Shown one piece after another: positions 1 through 12,299 of a DNA stretch of 49,529 nt. Every line of letters begins with the position of its first letter. The first letter of the stretch is position 1. The notes beneath the pieces were generated by a model, which was not told where the DNA came from, did no database searches, and saw nothing but the letters and a program-made list of their open reading frames with translations. The translations under genes and the position numbers were made by a program. The stretch is from Priapulus caudatus. Lineage: Eukaryota; Priapulida; Priapulimorpha; Priapulimorphida; Priapulidae. Location: assembly GCF_000485595.1 (NCBI RefSeq), contig NW_014577083.1:241603-291131 (forward strand), in the 5' to 3' direction.

Positions 1-3000
1 CATAATCTCTATTATGTAATATAACAGCGGTGAATAATGTCAAAATTTGTTATTATTCACTCATGATGATAAAAGCTTAGTAACAAAATAGAAAAACAAG
101 TGGTTGCTCCAGCAGACGTGTAGGCAACACTAAGAAAAAACGCAAACTCCTAATTTACGCAAAACAGAAAAAAACCTGTTTGTTGAACAAGTACAAATTA
201 ATTTTAAAGCGATCTGTCACTCATTTAGCAACGCCAACGCGGCTAAGATAAAGTTATAAACGAAATAAGTGAGGGACAGAAGTTGGAATAGAAAAAAATA
301 TGTGGAAATAAATCTCAGGCGATATTCCCTCATTCGAAGATTCACAAAGTAGTTCTGATGAATGCGATGGGGCACCTTAATTACGATTAGGGTCAGTCCC
401 CTACATGGGTAAAAGGTAGGAAGAAGCTAAATTAGGAATAAACCGGGCCTTGATGTTAGCCAGCAAGTCTGCGGGAATCAACGCCGGCATACCAGCGCTA
501 AATAACTTTGCTTATTATTTCGCTTCTGATATCACTATCGTCAGAGAAACGTGGATCGGCCACCGACGCTCTCTCCTTACTATTTCAGTTTCAGTTATAA
601 AGAAGGCGTTGAAATATTCCGTGCCCACTGCAGATCTTGGTTACGCGCAGGACAAATGCTGATTTGTTAATTTTTATAAAGTTTTAAAATGTCGTTATCG
701 TTATGCGGGGCAGCGACTGCTGATCCATAATAATATTTTAAAAATCGCCACTTCAATATTATGAATGTATGGATGTATGGAATCGCCAATTCAATATATG
801 GAGTAGGCCTATACATACATTATTGTCGCAGACACTGTCTTTCAGTTCCTGTAGATCTGGTAATTAACGGTTTATTGGACGAGTTATTGGTACCAAACGG
901 TCTTGACCCACCTACAGCTAATTCACCATTCAAACATAGGTTATATAATTGACTTTAATAATTTTATATTATTCATTTTTACTGTGCTAATGAAACAGAC
1001 CATAGACTCGGTCCGTTCGAAAAGTATAGGCATATAAGAACGAAACATCGACAGCGTGGGAAAGCACTATATAACATTAATCCACACTGATAATCGATAT
1101 AAGAAATCCCAGGGATGCGGAGATAATATGATTTAGAGTTTACTTCGTATAGCGAATGTTACAAATTAAGAACTCAGTTGGTCCGAGAAACGGTAATTGG
1201 TTCGTATATGCGCATGCGGCTCGTGGCGCGCACATTATATTAAAATAAATAACCACCTACCCCAATCAATCATTAATCCGAATTGAGCTTCGGACGTAGC
1301 TAATACGCTTATAACGAAGTGACACGTATACGTCAGGTGCCCTGATATCAGACACAGTGCACGGTTATTTATTTTCTCTACCTAATGATTAATTGCGTTT
1401 GCTTTGAGGATAACTATTACTATACGGCACAGAATCGTTTAGAAATAATCTGCACTCACAGCCATGGAATTCAGACGATGTTCACAACTCGCAAACTCTT
1501 TGTATTTTTGAGACATCTATTCGTCTTCAATACGGTCCCTTGGACTTTGAAGACTAATATTTATGAGGTTATCTATTATTTACAGAATCAATGTAACAAC
1601 ATTCCCTTCATCATAGACGCACAAGTAGTGACTAAATCGATATTAGGATATCTGAAGAATAATACATACACTTAGTTTGTAGGTGTACGCTTAAGGAATA
1701 TCAAAACCACACATGCAAGCTCCTGGCATGCAAACGAAATCTGCTGTTTTAGACATAACGACATACTACTTACGAAATCTCCAAATTATTATGTCCTAAA
1801 AGAATACCGCAGACTGACTGCAAACGCGACTGGAATTCAAACACAATTGTCATGGCAACCTAATCTATTGTTCACGTAAAAAGATGTAGATTATTCAATC
1901 AGCATGATCGTCATAACAGTTATTGTGACGTAGGCAATATTTATTTTAGCGACAGGCGTGCAACTACAGTCAATAAAAATGTTTATATAGTCATTGTATT
2001 ACAACTCTGCAAACACTGGTACAAAGTACGACGCTATTCATATCTAGCAGTTTGTTTTATAGCTTATCTAAATAATTTATTACGCATGCATGCTGTACTA
2101 TAGCTATGCCTATACCAACATGTGATGAAATGCGATATGGTGTCTATAAGAAAGAAATTCAATAAATTACACCAATTACGGCAATTAGCGGGAAATGCAC
2201 ATTTCATTTGGAATTTATAAAAGCTGAAAATATTATAGATAGAGAAGAAGAGAGTGAATCTAGCCTGAATGGGAAAGATGATGTGTTTTCGGGTCCATGA
2301 ACCCAACTAAACTGTTATAGGTTTTAATGTTTGCCTAGTATGAATCACTAGCATCCGCCAATTACGCAAAGAACGAAAAACTCGTTACATATTATCACTG
2401 ATATTATATATGCAAACATTATTTATCATACGGAAAATTCCAAAACTGGCCTGACAACTTTTCGGGCGATATCGCGCAGTTTCTTGGAATCGGTCAACTG
2501 GTTGGCTACGTAACGAGCTGGCATGTTAAGCACCCTAGATGTTGTACGCAGCACCTCTGCTACATTTATTGTTCCTGCTGATTGCGTTTCGAGCTTTAAT
2601 TAACACTACGGCGCTTAATTCATGAAATCTGGAACAAATCCGCATTCGCAGACGGTGGAGTCTAGTACGTTCGATATAAACAAGGTTGGCTACAATACAC
2701 TGCGGCTTGACACCAATGTCGACAGTTGTCTGTCTGTTATTGGCCTTAACTTTTCGATATTGCAGTCTTGAGACTTCGTGAAGCTGTGACTTTGGGTAAC
2801 TGAAGTAGCAATTAAGGCACGCACACTGCCAATTCTATGCATATGACGATACTTACTGGCCAGGAGTTTATGTATTGGAATGAAGATAAAATAATATAGT
2901 AGTGGTCTATTATTATAATTCTTCAATTAATCATCTGCGAAATGCCCAGTAAATAGATACACACTATACACTGTCCCTAGCTGTAGACTTATGCAACGTA

Positions 3001-3185
3001 TAATCATCACGGAATTCGAAAACACATTTCGGCTTTCTCCAAGCTTACTATAAATTGAATGGCAATTGATGCTACTTGGCGAGCGCACTGCAAACGAATC
3101 GAAGCACATCAAAGTAATTAAGTTATTTTAGCACGCACAGCTAGTTGAGCGGGATAGAGTAGATAGATAGAGTACACTCGATATA
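1..3185. other. Non-coding AT-rich stretch, no gene seen
   Basis: Short open frames only, none with a recognisable domain or splice context. No RNA gene recognised. Confidence 0.6.
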
Positions 3186-3480
3186 CACATTCACGCTCTC
3201 ACGCGCCCACGCACGCGCACACGTACACGTACACGCGCACACGCACGCGCACACGCACACGCACACGCACACGCACACGCACACACACACACACGCACAC
3301 GCGCACTCGCACGCGCCCACGCACGCGCACGCGCACACGTACACGTACACGCGCACACGCACGCGCATGCACACGCACGCACGCATGCACGCACGCATGC
3401 ACGCACGCACGCATGCACGCACGCACGCATGCACGCACGCACACACACATACACACACATATATATTTATATATATATAT
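3186..3480. repeat. (CA/CG)n alternating purine-pyrimidine tract
   Basis: CACGCA-type repeats for nearly 300 bp, ending in (GCATGCAC)n and (TA)n. Open frames on the minus strand (Cys-Val, Arg-Val strings) are artefacts of the repeat. Confidence 0.95.
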
Positions 3481-5683
3481 ATTGGAAATTCCCGATATCC
3501 GATGGACGATCCGGTGGCCGATAGCAACATGCGTGTTCGCTAACACATGAAATCTAAATACATGAATGCTGACCTGTTTCGTGACAGATAGGGGGCCTAC
3601 ATGGCTTCCCCAAAAAAAACTAGCAGTGGTGTTTTAAGATTTTCGAAGTGGTAACACGTACTAAAGAGCCTGATCGATATTGATATAAGAGAAATTAATC
3701 TGGGCCGCATGTTGATATAGTTCTCAGCAGTATAGTAAGATGCAGAAATGAGCGGCTGGTATACGGGGAACGATAGCATCATTAGTTAGCAGCAGTGGTG
3801 ATGCGGTGGGGCGATCGACTGAGGGGTCGCGATCGATAATTATATAGGCCTATATATCTCACGGTCCATCAGGAACCGAAGCAATTCATTATAGACACTG
3901 TACGGAACCGCAGATATGCGCTTAGAGAAGGCCGTGTAATTATATATGGTAGGGGATTGGTCACGTTTGGCATCTGAACGTGGCAAAATTGACGTGAATA
4001 CGCTCTAGCTAGTGGATGAGCTAGAAGTAAATATAACGAATATATAGGTTACCGATGTAGGAGAGCGGCCCGGTATGTTTCATCTGACGGAATTTGTTGT
4101 CCTACGTACAGCCCATGCTATAGCAGCTAGTTTAATAGGGTCGGCTAGGCCACCCGCTCTCTATCTATGACTTGTGTTTTCCTAGCTGGCTTCCGATGAT
4201 GGTGTCAGGAAACTCCGGATGCTTCGACCACGGGCCACGTATACGTGCTGCATGCTTGCTTGCTATTTATAAGCTCGGTGAGTGGCGAATGTTTTGCGAA
4301 AGCGCGCAGTCGGTGGCAACTATATTCTACTCGCGTCGCCAAATACCTTGTTCGTTATAACCGACCGGCGAACAATTGTTATTATTCCCCCCTGATTATA
4401 TCAGGAGCTAGTGTATAATATAGACTCTGTTAGTCTCTTAATTAGATGTAATCTCGTTATTAGTCTCTTAAGTCTATTCTCTTATTTAGGAATATCAGAC
4501 TTTCTAATAATCCTCTATATATTATATACTCCTGATTATATACATATATATAATAATATGCGAGTCTGTTTTGGGAATTCACGGTGACAAATAAATATGT
4601 GCAATATACGGCATGAATGCGCCTGTAATGTATACGGATCTATAGGGGCGTATGCATAACGGCGTATATATATATATATATATATATATAGGGGCGTATG
4701 CGATATATAGGGGGCCATAGATCCATATATTTTTTCTGCATTTCTGCTAAAAGTAATCGGCACCGGGGCACGGTGGGACTGAGGATATACGGTGCATGAC
4801 ACAGATACGGTACAGTATAAGCTAGCTTGCGCGTTATACATGTTTATTAGGTGCGTACATTTAAAGGTTTTATGTCAGAAACGAGTCTTTCAGAATAATT
4901 TTTTTCTAATAATTGGCAATAGCCTGTACGTACTAATTAATATACATTATAAATGTCAAACGCATGCCTTCTGGGCGTATAGAAACTGAAAGGAAATATT
5001 GGCAAGATTAACAGTCTTGCCAACTGTTCAAGTATCTCTATAGCCATCATGCACGGCTCCATTGAACTGCTTGTAAAAAAATCACAGGCAACATCTGGGA
5101 AATTCATGTCACAGAACAGATGGTTACGTTTTACGCAAACGGTAGATCTGCTGATTACGCCCCATCTACCGGACAGTGGCGCATAGCTGTACCCGAACTG
5201 CAGCTGAGTATGAGGCGCGATGGGGGGGGGGTACAGATCAATCCTATAGGCTTATAGATCGGCTAGCCGACGGTCGGCGTGTACAGCATCGCGTACAGTA
5301 AAACGATATAACGATAAAGAAGTCTTTACGTTGACGTCGGCTAAGTAAATCGGGAAAATCTTATATCTATCAAATTTGAGAGGGCCGCGACGATCGCATA
5401 TGCTGCTTATCTTAATTACTCATCAGGGATTGTTCCTTTCTCTTTGGCTTCGTGGTTTTCTAGAGCTATAAAGTTTAATCCAGCTGAATGCGTCAAATAA
5501 CACTGACAATACAATACCCATGCAATGTCTCTAGGTTTGCTAGTTGGAGACGCGTTTATTGATATTGCATCCGTTTGCACTCTGGCGCATATTGCGTATC
5601 GCTCTGTTTTTGAACATATATATCGATCGCCATGGAAAGAAGTTCCCGGCTTGCAACAGGAGCGCATGCAGAACCATCCACCG
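3481..5683. other. Non-coding stretch, no gene seen
   Basis: Contains a (TA)n run near 4663-4690 and a poly-G run at 5222-5231. Open frames below 125 codons without similarity. Confidence 0.55.
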
Positions 5684-5985
5684 GCAGAGGCGCATCTAGC
5701 GGGAGGTTGGGGGGTTGCACCCCCCACCCGTTCAGCCACTGACTACTGTTATGATGATACTAGTAAAATGGGACTAAAAATAAAAAAGTCAGTCTGCAGG
5801 CTGATAGAAACTGGGGATTTCCCCGGTGACCACACACAGCTGCCTGAACTGTCAGATCCTGAACACTGTCACATTGGGGGAGCACTAAAACGACCCTAGC
5901 ACCTCGTGGCTTCGGCACACGTACCTAGCTTCACTCAAATATCAACCCCCTCCCCCCGTCTCCTGAAAGCTAGATTCGCACCTGC
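5684..5985. mobile_element. TIR-bearing MITE-like element, 302 bp
   Basis: The left end GCAGAGGCGCATCTAGCGGG is mirrored at the right by GCAGGTGCGAATCTAGC on the other strand. Both ends run into G-rich (left) and C-rich (right) stretches. Open frames here on both strands are not convincing genes. No transposase is present, so it would be non-autonomous. Confidence 0.5.
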
Positions 5986-6212
5986 AACGGGCTTTCATTT
6001 TGTTAATAGATAGCGAGTAGGTGGCTGGGGTACGTCGCTGTATGCTCCTATAATTAATGGGCTTCGGGCTAGGGCATGTGCAGGCAGCCGGTTTTATCGT
6101 TTACGTTTATCAACGTTTCGGTGGCTCTCTTCAGTACTAAATTCTAAACGTGATGATCGTTAGATAGCTATCAGAAGTGGTAAAGATTTACTCTTATGAC
6201 TGGGGCAGACGT

Positions 6213-6288
6213 AGCTCTAGTACTATAGCCCGCGCGTACAGTTGCCGCTGGCCAGTGGCAACTGTACGCGGGCTATAGTACTAGAGCT
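6213..6288. repeat. Near-perfect hairpin, arms 32-34 nt
   Basis: AGCTCTAGTACTATAGCCCG at the left recurs reversed at the right end, and pairing continues through the TACAGTTGCC / GGCAACTGTA parts. The only interruption is an extra CG in the left arm. The centre (CTGGCCAG) is itself a palindrome. Confidence 0.85.
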
Positions 6289-7698
6289 AGGGCAGACCCA
6301 GTGTGTTCGCGAGTGGCCAGTCACGCCCCCTACTGGACGAACAGGCGATGACGTGATTCATCGCACTTAGCGTGCACTTAGCACCTATATGATACATCGC
6401 CACTGCTTTCTTATCTCCTTCTTCCTAGTGCACGGGTACTGTAGATCTTTTATATCAAAGTTTACGAGCACAATGGGCCATACCGCGTTCTCCCACTCAG
6501 TTTACTCCGCGATCCGACTTACATGAACTTTTCACACATTTTTTTCGCTATTCAAGATAAAGAAAGCAAGGCAGATAAAAGGAAAGTGAGATGGAGAGTG
6601 CGAGAACGGGTGGAAGGGATGGAGGAAGGCAACGGGAGGGAGGGTGAAAGGAAGGCGCAGTAGGAAGGGAGCAATTTATTTCTTCAATTTCATATTTATA
6701 TGGATGGCTAATATATATGTAGCATGTAATTATCAAACCTATTCTAAGCGCAACTTCTAAGCGCAATCTTCTCTTGCACACTGCTCAAGTCTATCAACGA
6801 TGCAAGCCAGCTACTACGGCTGCAGCGTCATGATCGCACCACTAACTACTAACAACGTTGAAGCAGTGACTTGAAACAGAAAATCTAATGAAATGCATAA
6901 ATATGCATTCTTCAGAAGGCCCATGCTAGCTCTTAGGCGAAGCACTGTCAGAACACATTACTATATAACGTCGCCACTGGATCCGTCCAGCGCAGCTATG
7001 GTGAAGCAAAAGAGGTGATGTGGTATCGACCGTCATACCATCGTCAGGCGCGAACCCATCGATTTTTGGCCCTGCTTCCTTAATACCTTGGTTAGGTAAA
7101 CACACCGTGTTGACAAGCGGGGACAAACATCTCCAGCGTCTCTGGTGTTATAATAAATGTGTCAACATAACCTTATTTCGACTATCGCAAGGAAGACGCA
7201 CCTTCCAAGCGTATTCACGACTTCCATAAAAAAATTATAGCAGCCAAGCAGCGAAATAGGTGTCGCAAAAGGGTGACTGAAACTGAGATAAATGGATCTG
7301 CATTCCAAGACCTGTCCTGAACGCCTACGTCAGTATATAGTAGCAGCTAAAAAAAGGCAAGTTTGACGTTTGATATAGTAGCAAGGCAGCTTGGTTACAG
7401 GACGGTCATAAATCCGTAATTGGTTGGTGTGACTGTGTGAGACGCCGGACATGTGTACCTGGGGGCGAAAAATAATAGAACCTGTTCACGGAGACTCGAA
7501 ACTGGAAAGATCTAATGGTATGTGCTCATGTGTTTGAATTTAGGACACATCTGTACAGGTAAGGTAAGTTGGCGTACGTGTCGCGAAGACGTGGCCGGCC
7601 TGGCAAAGCCCGCCGACAAAACGCAAACTATTCCAACGCGAAGGACAAATTCATGACGTCACTGCATTGCGCCGCTTACAGTAGTGCCTTAGGCAGAT

Positions 7699-7904
7699 GG
7701 GGTCGTTGTCGTATCAGGTACTACAGATATGTACCCGAGGTAGTTTTAGATTGTTTAGTATTATATTTATGTTTTTATATGAGGTATGTTTAGGGTTAGG
7801 GTTAGGGTTAAGGTACACTTCTGTAGTACACGTATGGTACACTTTGTGTATACATATATGTACCTCGGGTACATATCTGTAGTACCTGATACGACAACGA
7901 CCCC
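7699..7904. mobile_element. Foldback element with perfect 44-bp inverted ends and telomere-like core
   Basis: Bases 7699-7742 (starting GGGGTCGTTGTCGTATCAGG) are the exact reverse complement of 7861-7904. The 118-bp centre contains three tandem TTAGGG units (about 7790-7808). No coding capacity for a transposase. The arms read GGTACTACAGATATGTACCC inside, which is itself partly self-complementary. Confidence 0.8.
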
Positions 7905-8068
7905 TTCAGCGTAACTTAGAGGTGTATAGCCTGAGTTAGTTCACGCAGTTTACTCTGTTACATTTTAATCTATATAGTCGGTTTTCGTCAAGTCATGCCG
8001 TGAATAATGTGATGAGTTCTGAGCAATCTGACATTTGTGCAGCATTTGGTTGATGCCCTATAGAAGTA

Positions 8069-8292
8069 CATCAGTATCAATATCTATATCTATATCTATT
8101 TCCATATCTATATCTATTTCTACATCTTTATCTATATCTATATCTATATCTATATCTACATTTACATTTACATCTACATCTCTAACTATGTCTATGTCTA
8201 TGATCTATGTCTATGTCTATGTCTATGTCGATGTCTATGTCTATGTCTATTTCTATGTCTATGTCTATGTCTATGTCTATGTCTATGCATGT
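8069..8292. repeat. Hexanucleotide satellite (TATATC)n to (TATGTC)n
   Basis: Repeats of TATATC drift into TACATT and then TATGTC. The 108-residue open frame across it codes only for alternating Ser-Ile and Tyr-Val and is not a gene. Confidence 0.9.
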
Positions 8293-9943
8293 CCATCAAT
8301 ATCTATTGAGCCGGATACAGCTTGTCGTTCTGTGTGCAGGGCTTACGAGGGTAGCACGTAATTTATGTTATTACTTCTAACCATGCAATAAAGCTCTCTT
8401 GGTCAGGACCGATTTAAATGCCACAATCTCTGCTATGTTATACAGCACACGACCCCGAGTAACGATTAAGGTTTACTTTAATGTGTATAATGATAACAGG
8501 ATACATGGTCAGTTCTTTGGTGCCACAGTAGGCCTACCTCCAGTTGCAGAACGCTAATACGGAGGCAGTCGCAATCCACTCATAGACAGCTTTACATTTA
8601 GCCGCCATCAGAGGGCAGCACGAGTGTGGTACGGTAAGATTTGAACAAGGTTATGCATCTCTACAGCTTGCTGGCCCAAAAAATTATTGTCATTAAAGTT
8701 AGAACTAATGGCTGGAAACGTGCGTATTACCAACTCTGCTTTTTTCCACAAGCAAATACTTGTATAATAATGTTCGAGATAAGCTCAATGTTTATTTAAC
8801 ATGAATATTAGAGAATGCTCTGCACATATATACGTGTAAATTAACTGGATGCAAAGAGACGGGCAATTATAGGCAAGCAATATTATGATTGACCATTATA
8901 CCTATTAAAATGTTCATTTCTCAAATAAATCGGAAAATGAATAAATTTAGGTAAATTTAGTCTCGCCTGTCAGCGTACTTATCACTGATTACTGCAGGAT
9001 ATGAATAATTACGAGTTTCTGCTGTTATAAGCTAGAAGACAGTAAATGAGCAGCAAACCTGTGTCTGCTATCTTGAGTTTCGCAATAATTGAATTTTCAA
9101 ACGCTCACACAAAGCAAGTGCATGTAGATACGTAAGGCATATATTTATAGACTGGTATCTATCTCGATATGCAGACAAAGGTAACATAGTGTAGAGACAA
9201 GTTACCAGTCGATGGCATCTCGCGAGATCGAAAATCAAGCGCTAGATTTGTTAACAATTAAACGTAAAGAAATCTTGGAATTCAGATCGGTGCACATATA
9301 ATTGGTGAAACGAATGACACGCGAGTGTTCTATGACATGCCAACCTCACTTGGTGTTACATAAGGTGTACTTGTCAGTATCAGAATAGTCGAAAAAATAT
9401 GAAAACGGTTGGACAAAACATGAAAAATACTCGCTTAAAATTGACCATTATTTGCGTTTTGTAGACAAATTATGCATTATATTATATAATGCTAAAAAAA
9501 TTACAGGCCACGCCCTGCTCTACAAGAAATAAAAACGCCGAGTTAACCCAAGCGGGGATATATATAGGATATATAAGTTGAAGATATATGGCCGATAGAA
9601 TTTATGGGAACCGAAAACCGATGGCAATACGTGGATCAGTTTCTCAACAGTTATAATCACAATTTACCTGAATACGCACAGGAGAATCTTTTTCACTACC
9701 AATCAAACTTCAACTACTAGTAGCAGCAAAGGTAAGCGTTTGAATGGATACACATTATAGTGCGAGAAAACATATTGGTTGCCCATGAACATAAATGAAA
9801 ATACGCGTTTGTTCTGTTTTGAACAAGTTATAGTTGAAACGGTGAAAGACAAATAATTTAAATGCGATTCAATAAACACCTCCGTTGGGTTATTTTATCA
9901 GCATGTGTAAGCTAGCAGTAGTCCCATCGTTGATCCTCTGTGC
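8293..9943. other. Non-coding stretch downstream of gene A
   Basis: AT-rich, no open frame of note and no repeat array. Would contain any 3' UTR of gene A; no clear AATAAA was found on the minus strand close to the stop. Confidence 0.55.
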
Positions 9944-10042
9944 CTAGCTGCACTGTGTGCATTCTGCACGGCATCGCGCCACATCCGGGTACACCTCCAG
10001 AAAGTTGTCGTGGTACTCTGGCATGTTACTCCTCAGAAGTAC
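9944..10042 (-). CDS. Protein A, exon 2 (C-terminal cysteine cluster)
   Basis: The exon has 32 codons plus TAG. The phase-0 frame is the one that gives RCRAECTQCS before the stop. Four cysteines within the last ten residues are typical of a knot terminus. Confidence 0.62.
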   Translation of the reverse strand, partial: VLLRSNMPEYHDNFLEVYPDVARCRAECTQCS

Positions 10043-10962
10043 CTATAGAAATCAACATTAATCATGGATAAAAGACATTTAAGCATTCATTCATTATTCA
10101 ATACTTGATATTCATCATTCGATTATTATTTAAAATCCTTAATAAAAGTCATTTAAAAGATTGAAGAAAAAAGAAAAAACCAAAATTTCATTAAAATGCC
10201 TCACATGAAGAAGCCACATCTGCTAAAGTTCGCCATTGCGATCCACGTTCCGGGTATGGAATTCATTGATGTTTTTAAATAAACAGCTTGCAAAAGCTTA
10301 AAGAAGCATTGTTTAATAAGCTTTCGTACTTGATATAACATTGAACAGTTTATGAGATACGATATTGCAAATTAATGCCCTCATCTAGCCTTTTCTACAG
10401 AATCTGTGTTGATATATTAACTAAATAGTATATTGCCCATTGTTCATTTTCGTACATTCAATTTACATTTCAATATCTTACAAACAAGTATCTGAAATAT
10501 TCTGCTGTCAAAACTAAAAAGTTCTATCAGCGAGTAAAGCTACAGATACAAGTTAACGTACGTCGATACGAGAATATTCGTTTATCCTAGATTCTATCCT
10601 TCGTTATCTTAGACGTCTGATGATATATATAACGCAATAAAGAATAGAGATCACCGTACCTTACGCTGCACGATCTGTGCCCGACATTTGCAGCAATCTC
10701 GCGCCTGATACTCTACGATCTTCTGCCTTGAGTAGACCAGCTCGGCTTCGGACAGGTATACCTGCGGCACGAGGTACTTCTCCACGGAGTGCACGCACTT
10801 GTGACGCGTCAACGTCACCGGAGAGTAACCGTCATAGCGCATGACGTGCGACGTGTCAAGGTCAAGCCGCTTGACGCAGCTTGCCTGCGTCGACACTAGC
10901 GTCTGCGTCAGCCAATAGAGTAGCGTCACGACGCCGACGACGTTGCGGAACTGCAGAGTCAT
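9944..10962 (-). CDS. Small secreted cysteine-rich protein A (unassigned, cystine-knot-like), two exons
   Basis: I do not recognise the family with certainty. Exon 1 (10660-10962) opens with MTLQFRNVVGVVTLLYWLTQ, a clear signal peptide with likely cleavage after STQA. The mature part has Cys in ASCVKR and RHKCVHS, then ARDCCKCRAQIVQRK, and donor AAG|GTACGG, phase 0. Exon 2 (9944-10042, acceptor ttgatttctatag) encodes VLLRSNMPEYHDNFLEVYPD, VARCRAECTQCS and TAG. The total is 133 residues, about 106 mature. Beta-strand-like segments between CCxC and the final CRAECTQC fit a cystine-knot growth-factor fold. Spacing is reminiscent of IL-17, NGF/Spaetzle and PDGF types, but none fits every cysteine. 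It lies about 0.5 kb beyond gene B on the same strand. Confidence 0.68.
10660..10962 (-). CDS. Protein A, exon 1 (signal peptide and first cysteines)
   Basis: The exon has 101 codons from ATG 10962. The open frame runs only three codons past the donor before TGA, which agrees with the exon ending at AAG|GTACGG. The region is more GC-rich than its surroundings, as expected for coding sequence here. Confidence 0.68.
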
Positions 10963-11508
10963 TCTGCTATGGCGTCTTTTTTAAGGTTCCTTGATCTATC
11001 CACTCGTTATAGTTAATTGCTTTCTCACGATGAATTGCGCTTGTCACCTTCACCGTCTCAGGTCTATCTTTGTCGCAATAGAAAATAAATCGCGCAGTAA
11101 GCAACCAGGCAAAGTTGGGACCGACATCGGTCCTCGGCTAGACCTTCTACCGCAGTATGATATCCGCTAGTAGATGGCGCTGTAATCACATGTCCTATCT
11201 TTACACGCGAATGGAAAAGCAATCGCACTCGCGTTGCGTAAATTGATGACCCCGAAAATTTTCTCGATCGTTAGCGCTTAATTCCATAATCGAACGTAAA
11301 GATCCTTATAGTCTTCTAGAGATGCTAGCAATGTCCGGCTAATGTGAGATTCCTGTACTGACCTGCCACAATCACATGTGCTCGTGTATCTTTGCTCGTG
11401 ACTGTGTGCCTGTGCATGCACTCGCTCGTGTATGTGTGTGTGGGTTGGCGAGCGCGATGTTGTATCTAGTGTCTATATCGTCTTTAGGCATGGTGGTGAT
11501 GTGCACAT

Positions 11509-11619
11509 TCACTGTACGGCAACGGTGGACTCTCGGTGAGGCACGCAATCCCGAATTTCGTAGAATTTCCCGAAGACTACGCGATTTCCTGATGAATCGT
11601 GGCTAAACACCAGCGGCAG
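11509..11619 (-). CDS. Protein B, exon 2
   Basis: The exon has 36 codons plus TGA behind a pyrimidine-rich acceptor. In phase 0 it gives a hydrophobic strand, a DSSGN turn and a strand ending in one Cys. No terminal CxC is present, unlike protein A, so either the knot differs or the exon border is not exact. Confidence 0.5.
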   Translation of the reverse strand: MPLVFSHDSSGNRVVFGKFYEIRDCVPHRESTVAVQ

Positions 11620-12265
11620 CTGAAATGAAAACGTGGAAACACATACATAGATGATCAGAAGATGTTTTATATCATGACGATACAACTATCCTATACTATA
11701 TATATATATATGCCTGCCCAAACTTGCAGTCTGCACGGGGTACTAATCGATCAACTATGCAGGCTTCTTTCATTTCATCACGTATTAAAATTCTTTTTCC
11801 GCGATCCTACATTTCTATTTCGAGTTCTCTTCCGTGGTTCAGTTATTGGTAAATCCCCTCAACATCAGAGACCATTGATCTGTCCGCTTGGAGTAACAGA
11901 CAAGTAGCTCTTTCTAAACGACGATGCGATAGCCGCGTTCTTCCAACGCTGCCTAATAGGCTTCACAACGTCAACGATTTAGCGTGTACGCGTGAAAAAT
12001 AAAATAACGTAAATAATTAAATAAACACGTAGTCTCGCGGACCGCACAACAATATATTATAAATAATGGTAATAATAATAATAATAATGGCGTTGAGAAG
12101 AACCTTAAGGAACTCTCTGGCCACCACACTGCCCAAGAAGTGCAGAAAATCGCACTACTGGGAACAGCACACATACTGCGGAAAATTCAGGATTAAATCC
12201 CCATGTCCCAGGTTGGGACACGGCCAACCCAGAAGCCATCGGCTAATGCCGTGATCCATTTTGGA

Positions 12266-12299
<34 letters not shown>

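Noticed and set aside
8035-8361. 108-codon open frame
   Set aside because: Hexanucleotide satellite read as Ser-Ile and Tyr-Val repeats.
11350-11600. Alternative minus frame after the tcatcag acceptor, rich in Arg and His
   Set aside because: In the phase required by gene B it stops at once. The open frame runs into a GT-rich tract, while the acceptor at 11620 gives a cleaner exon.
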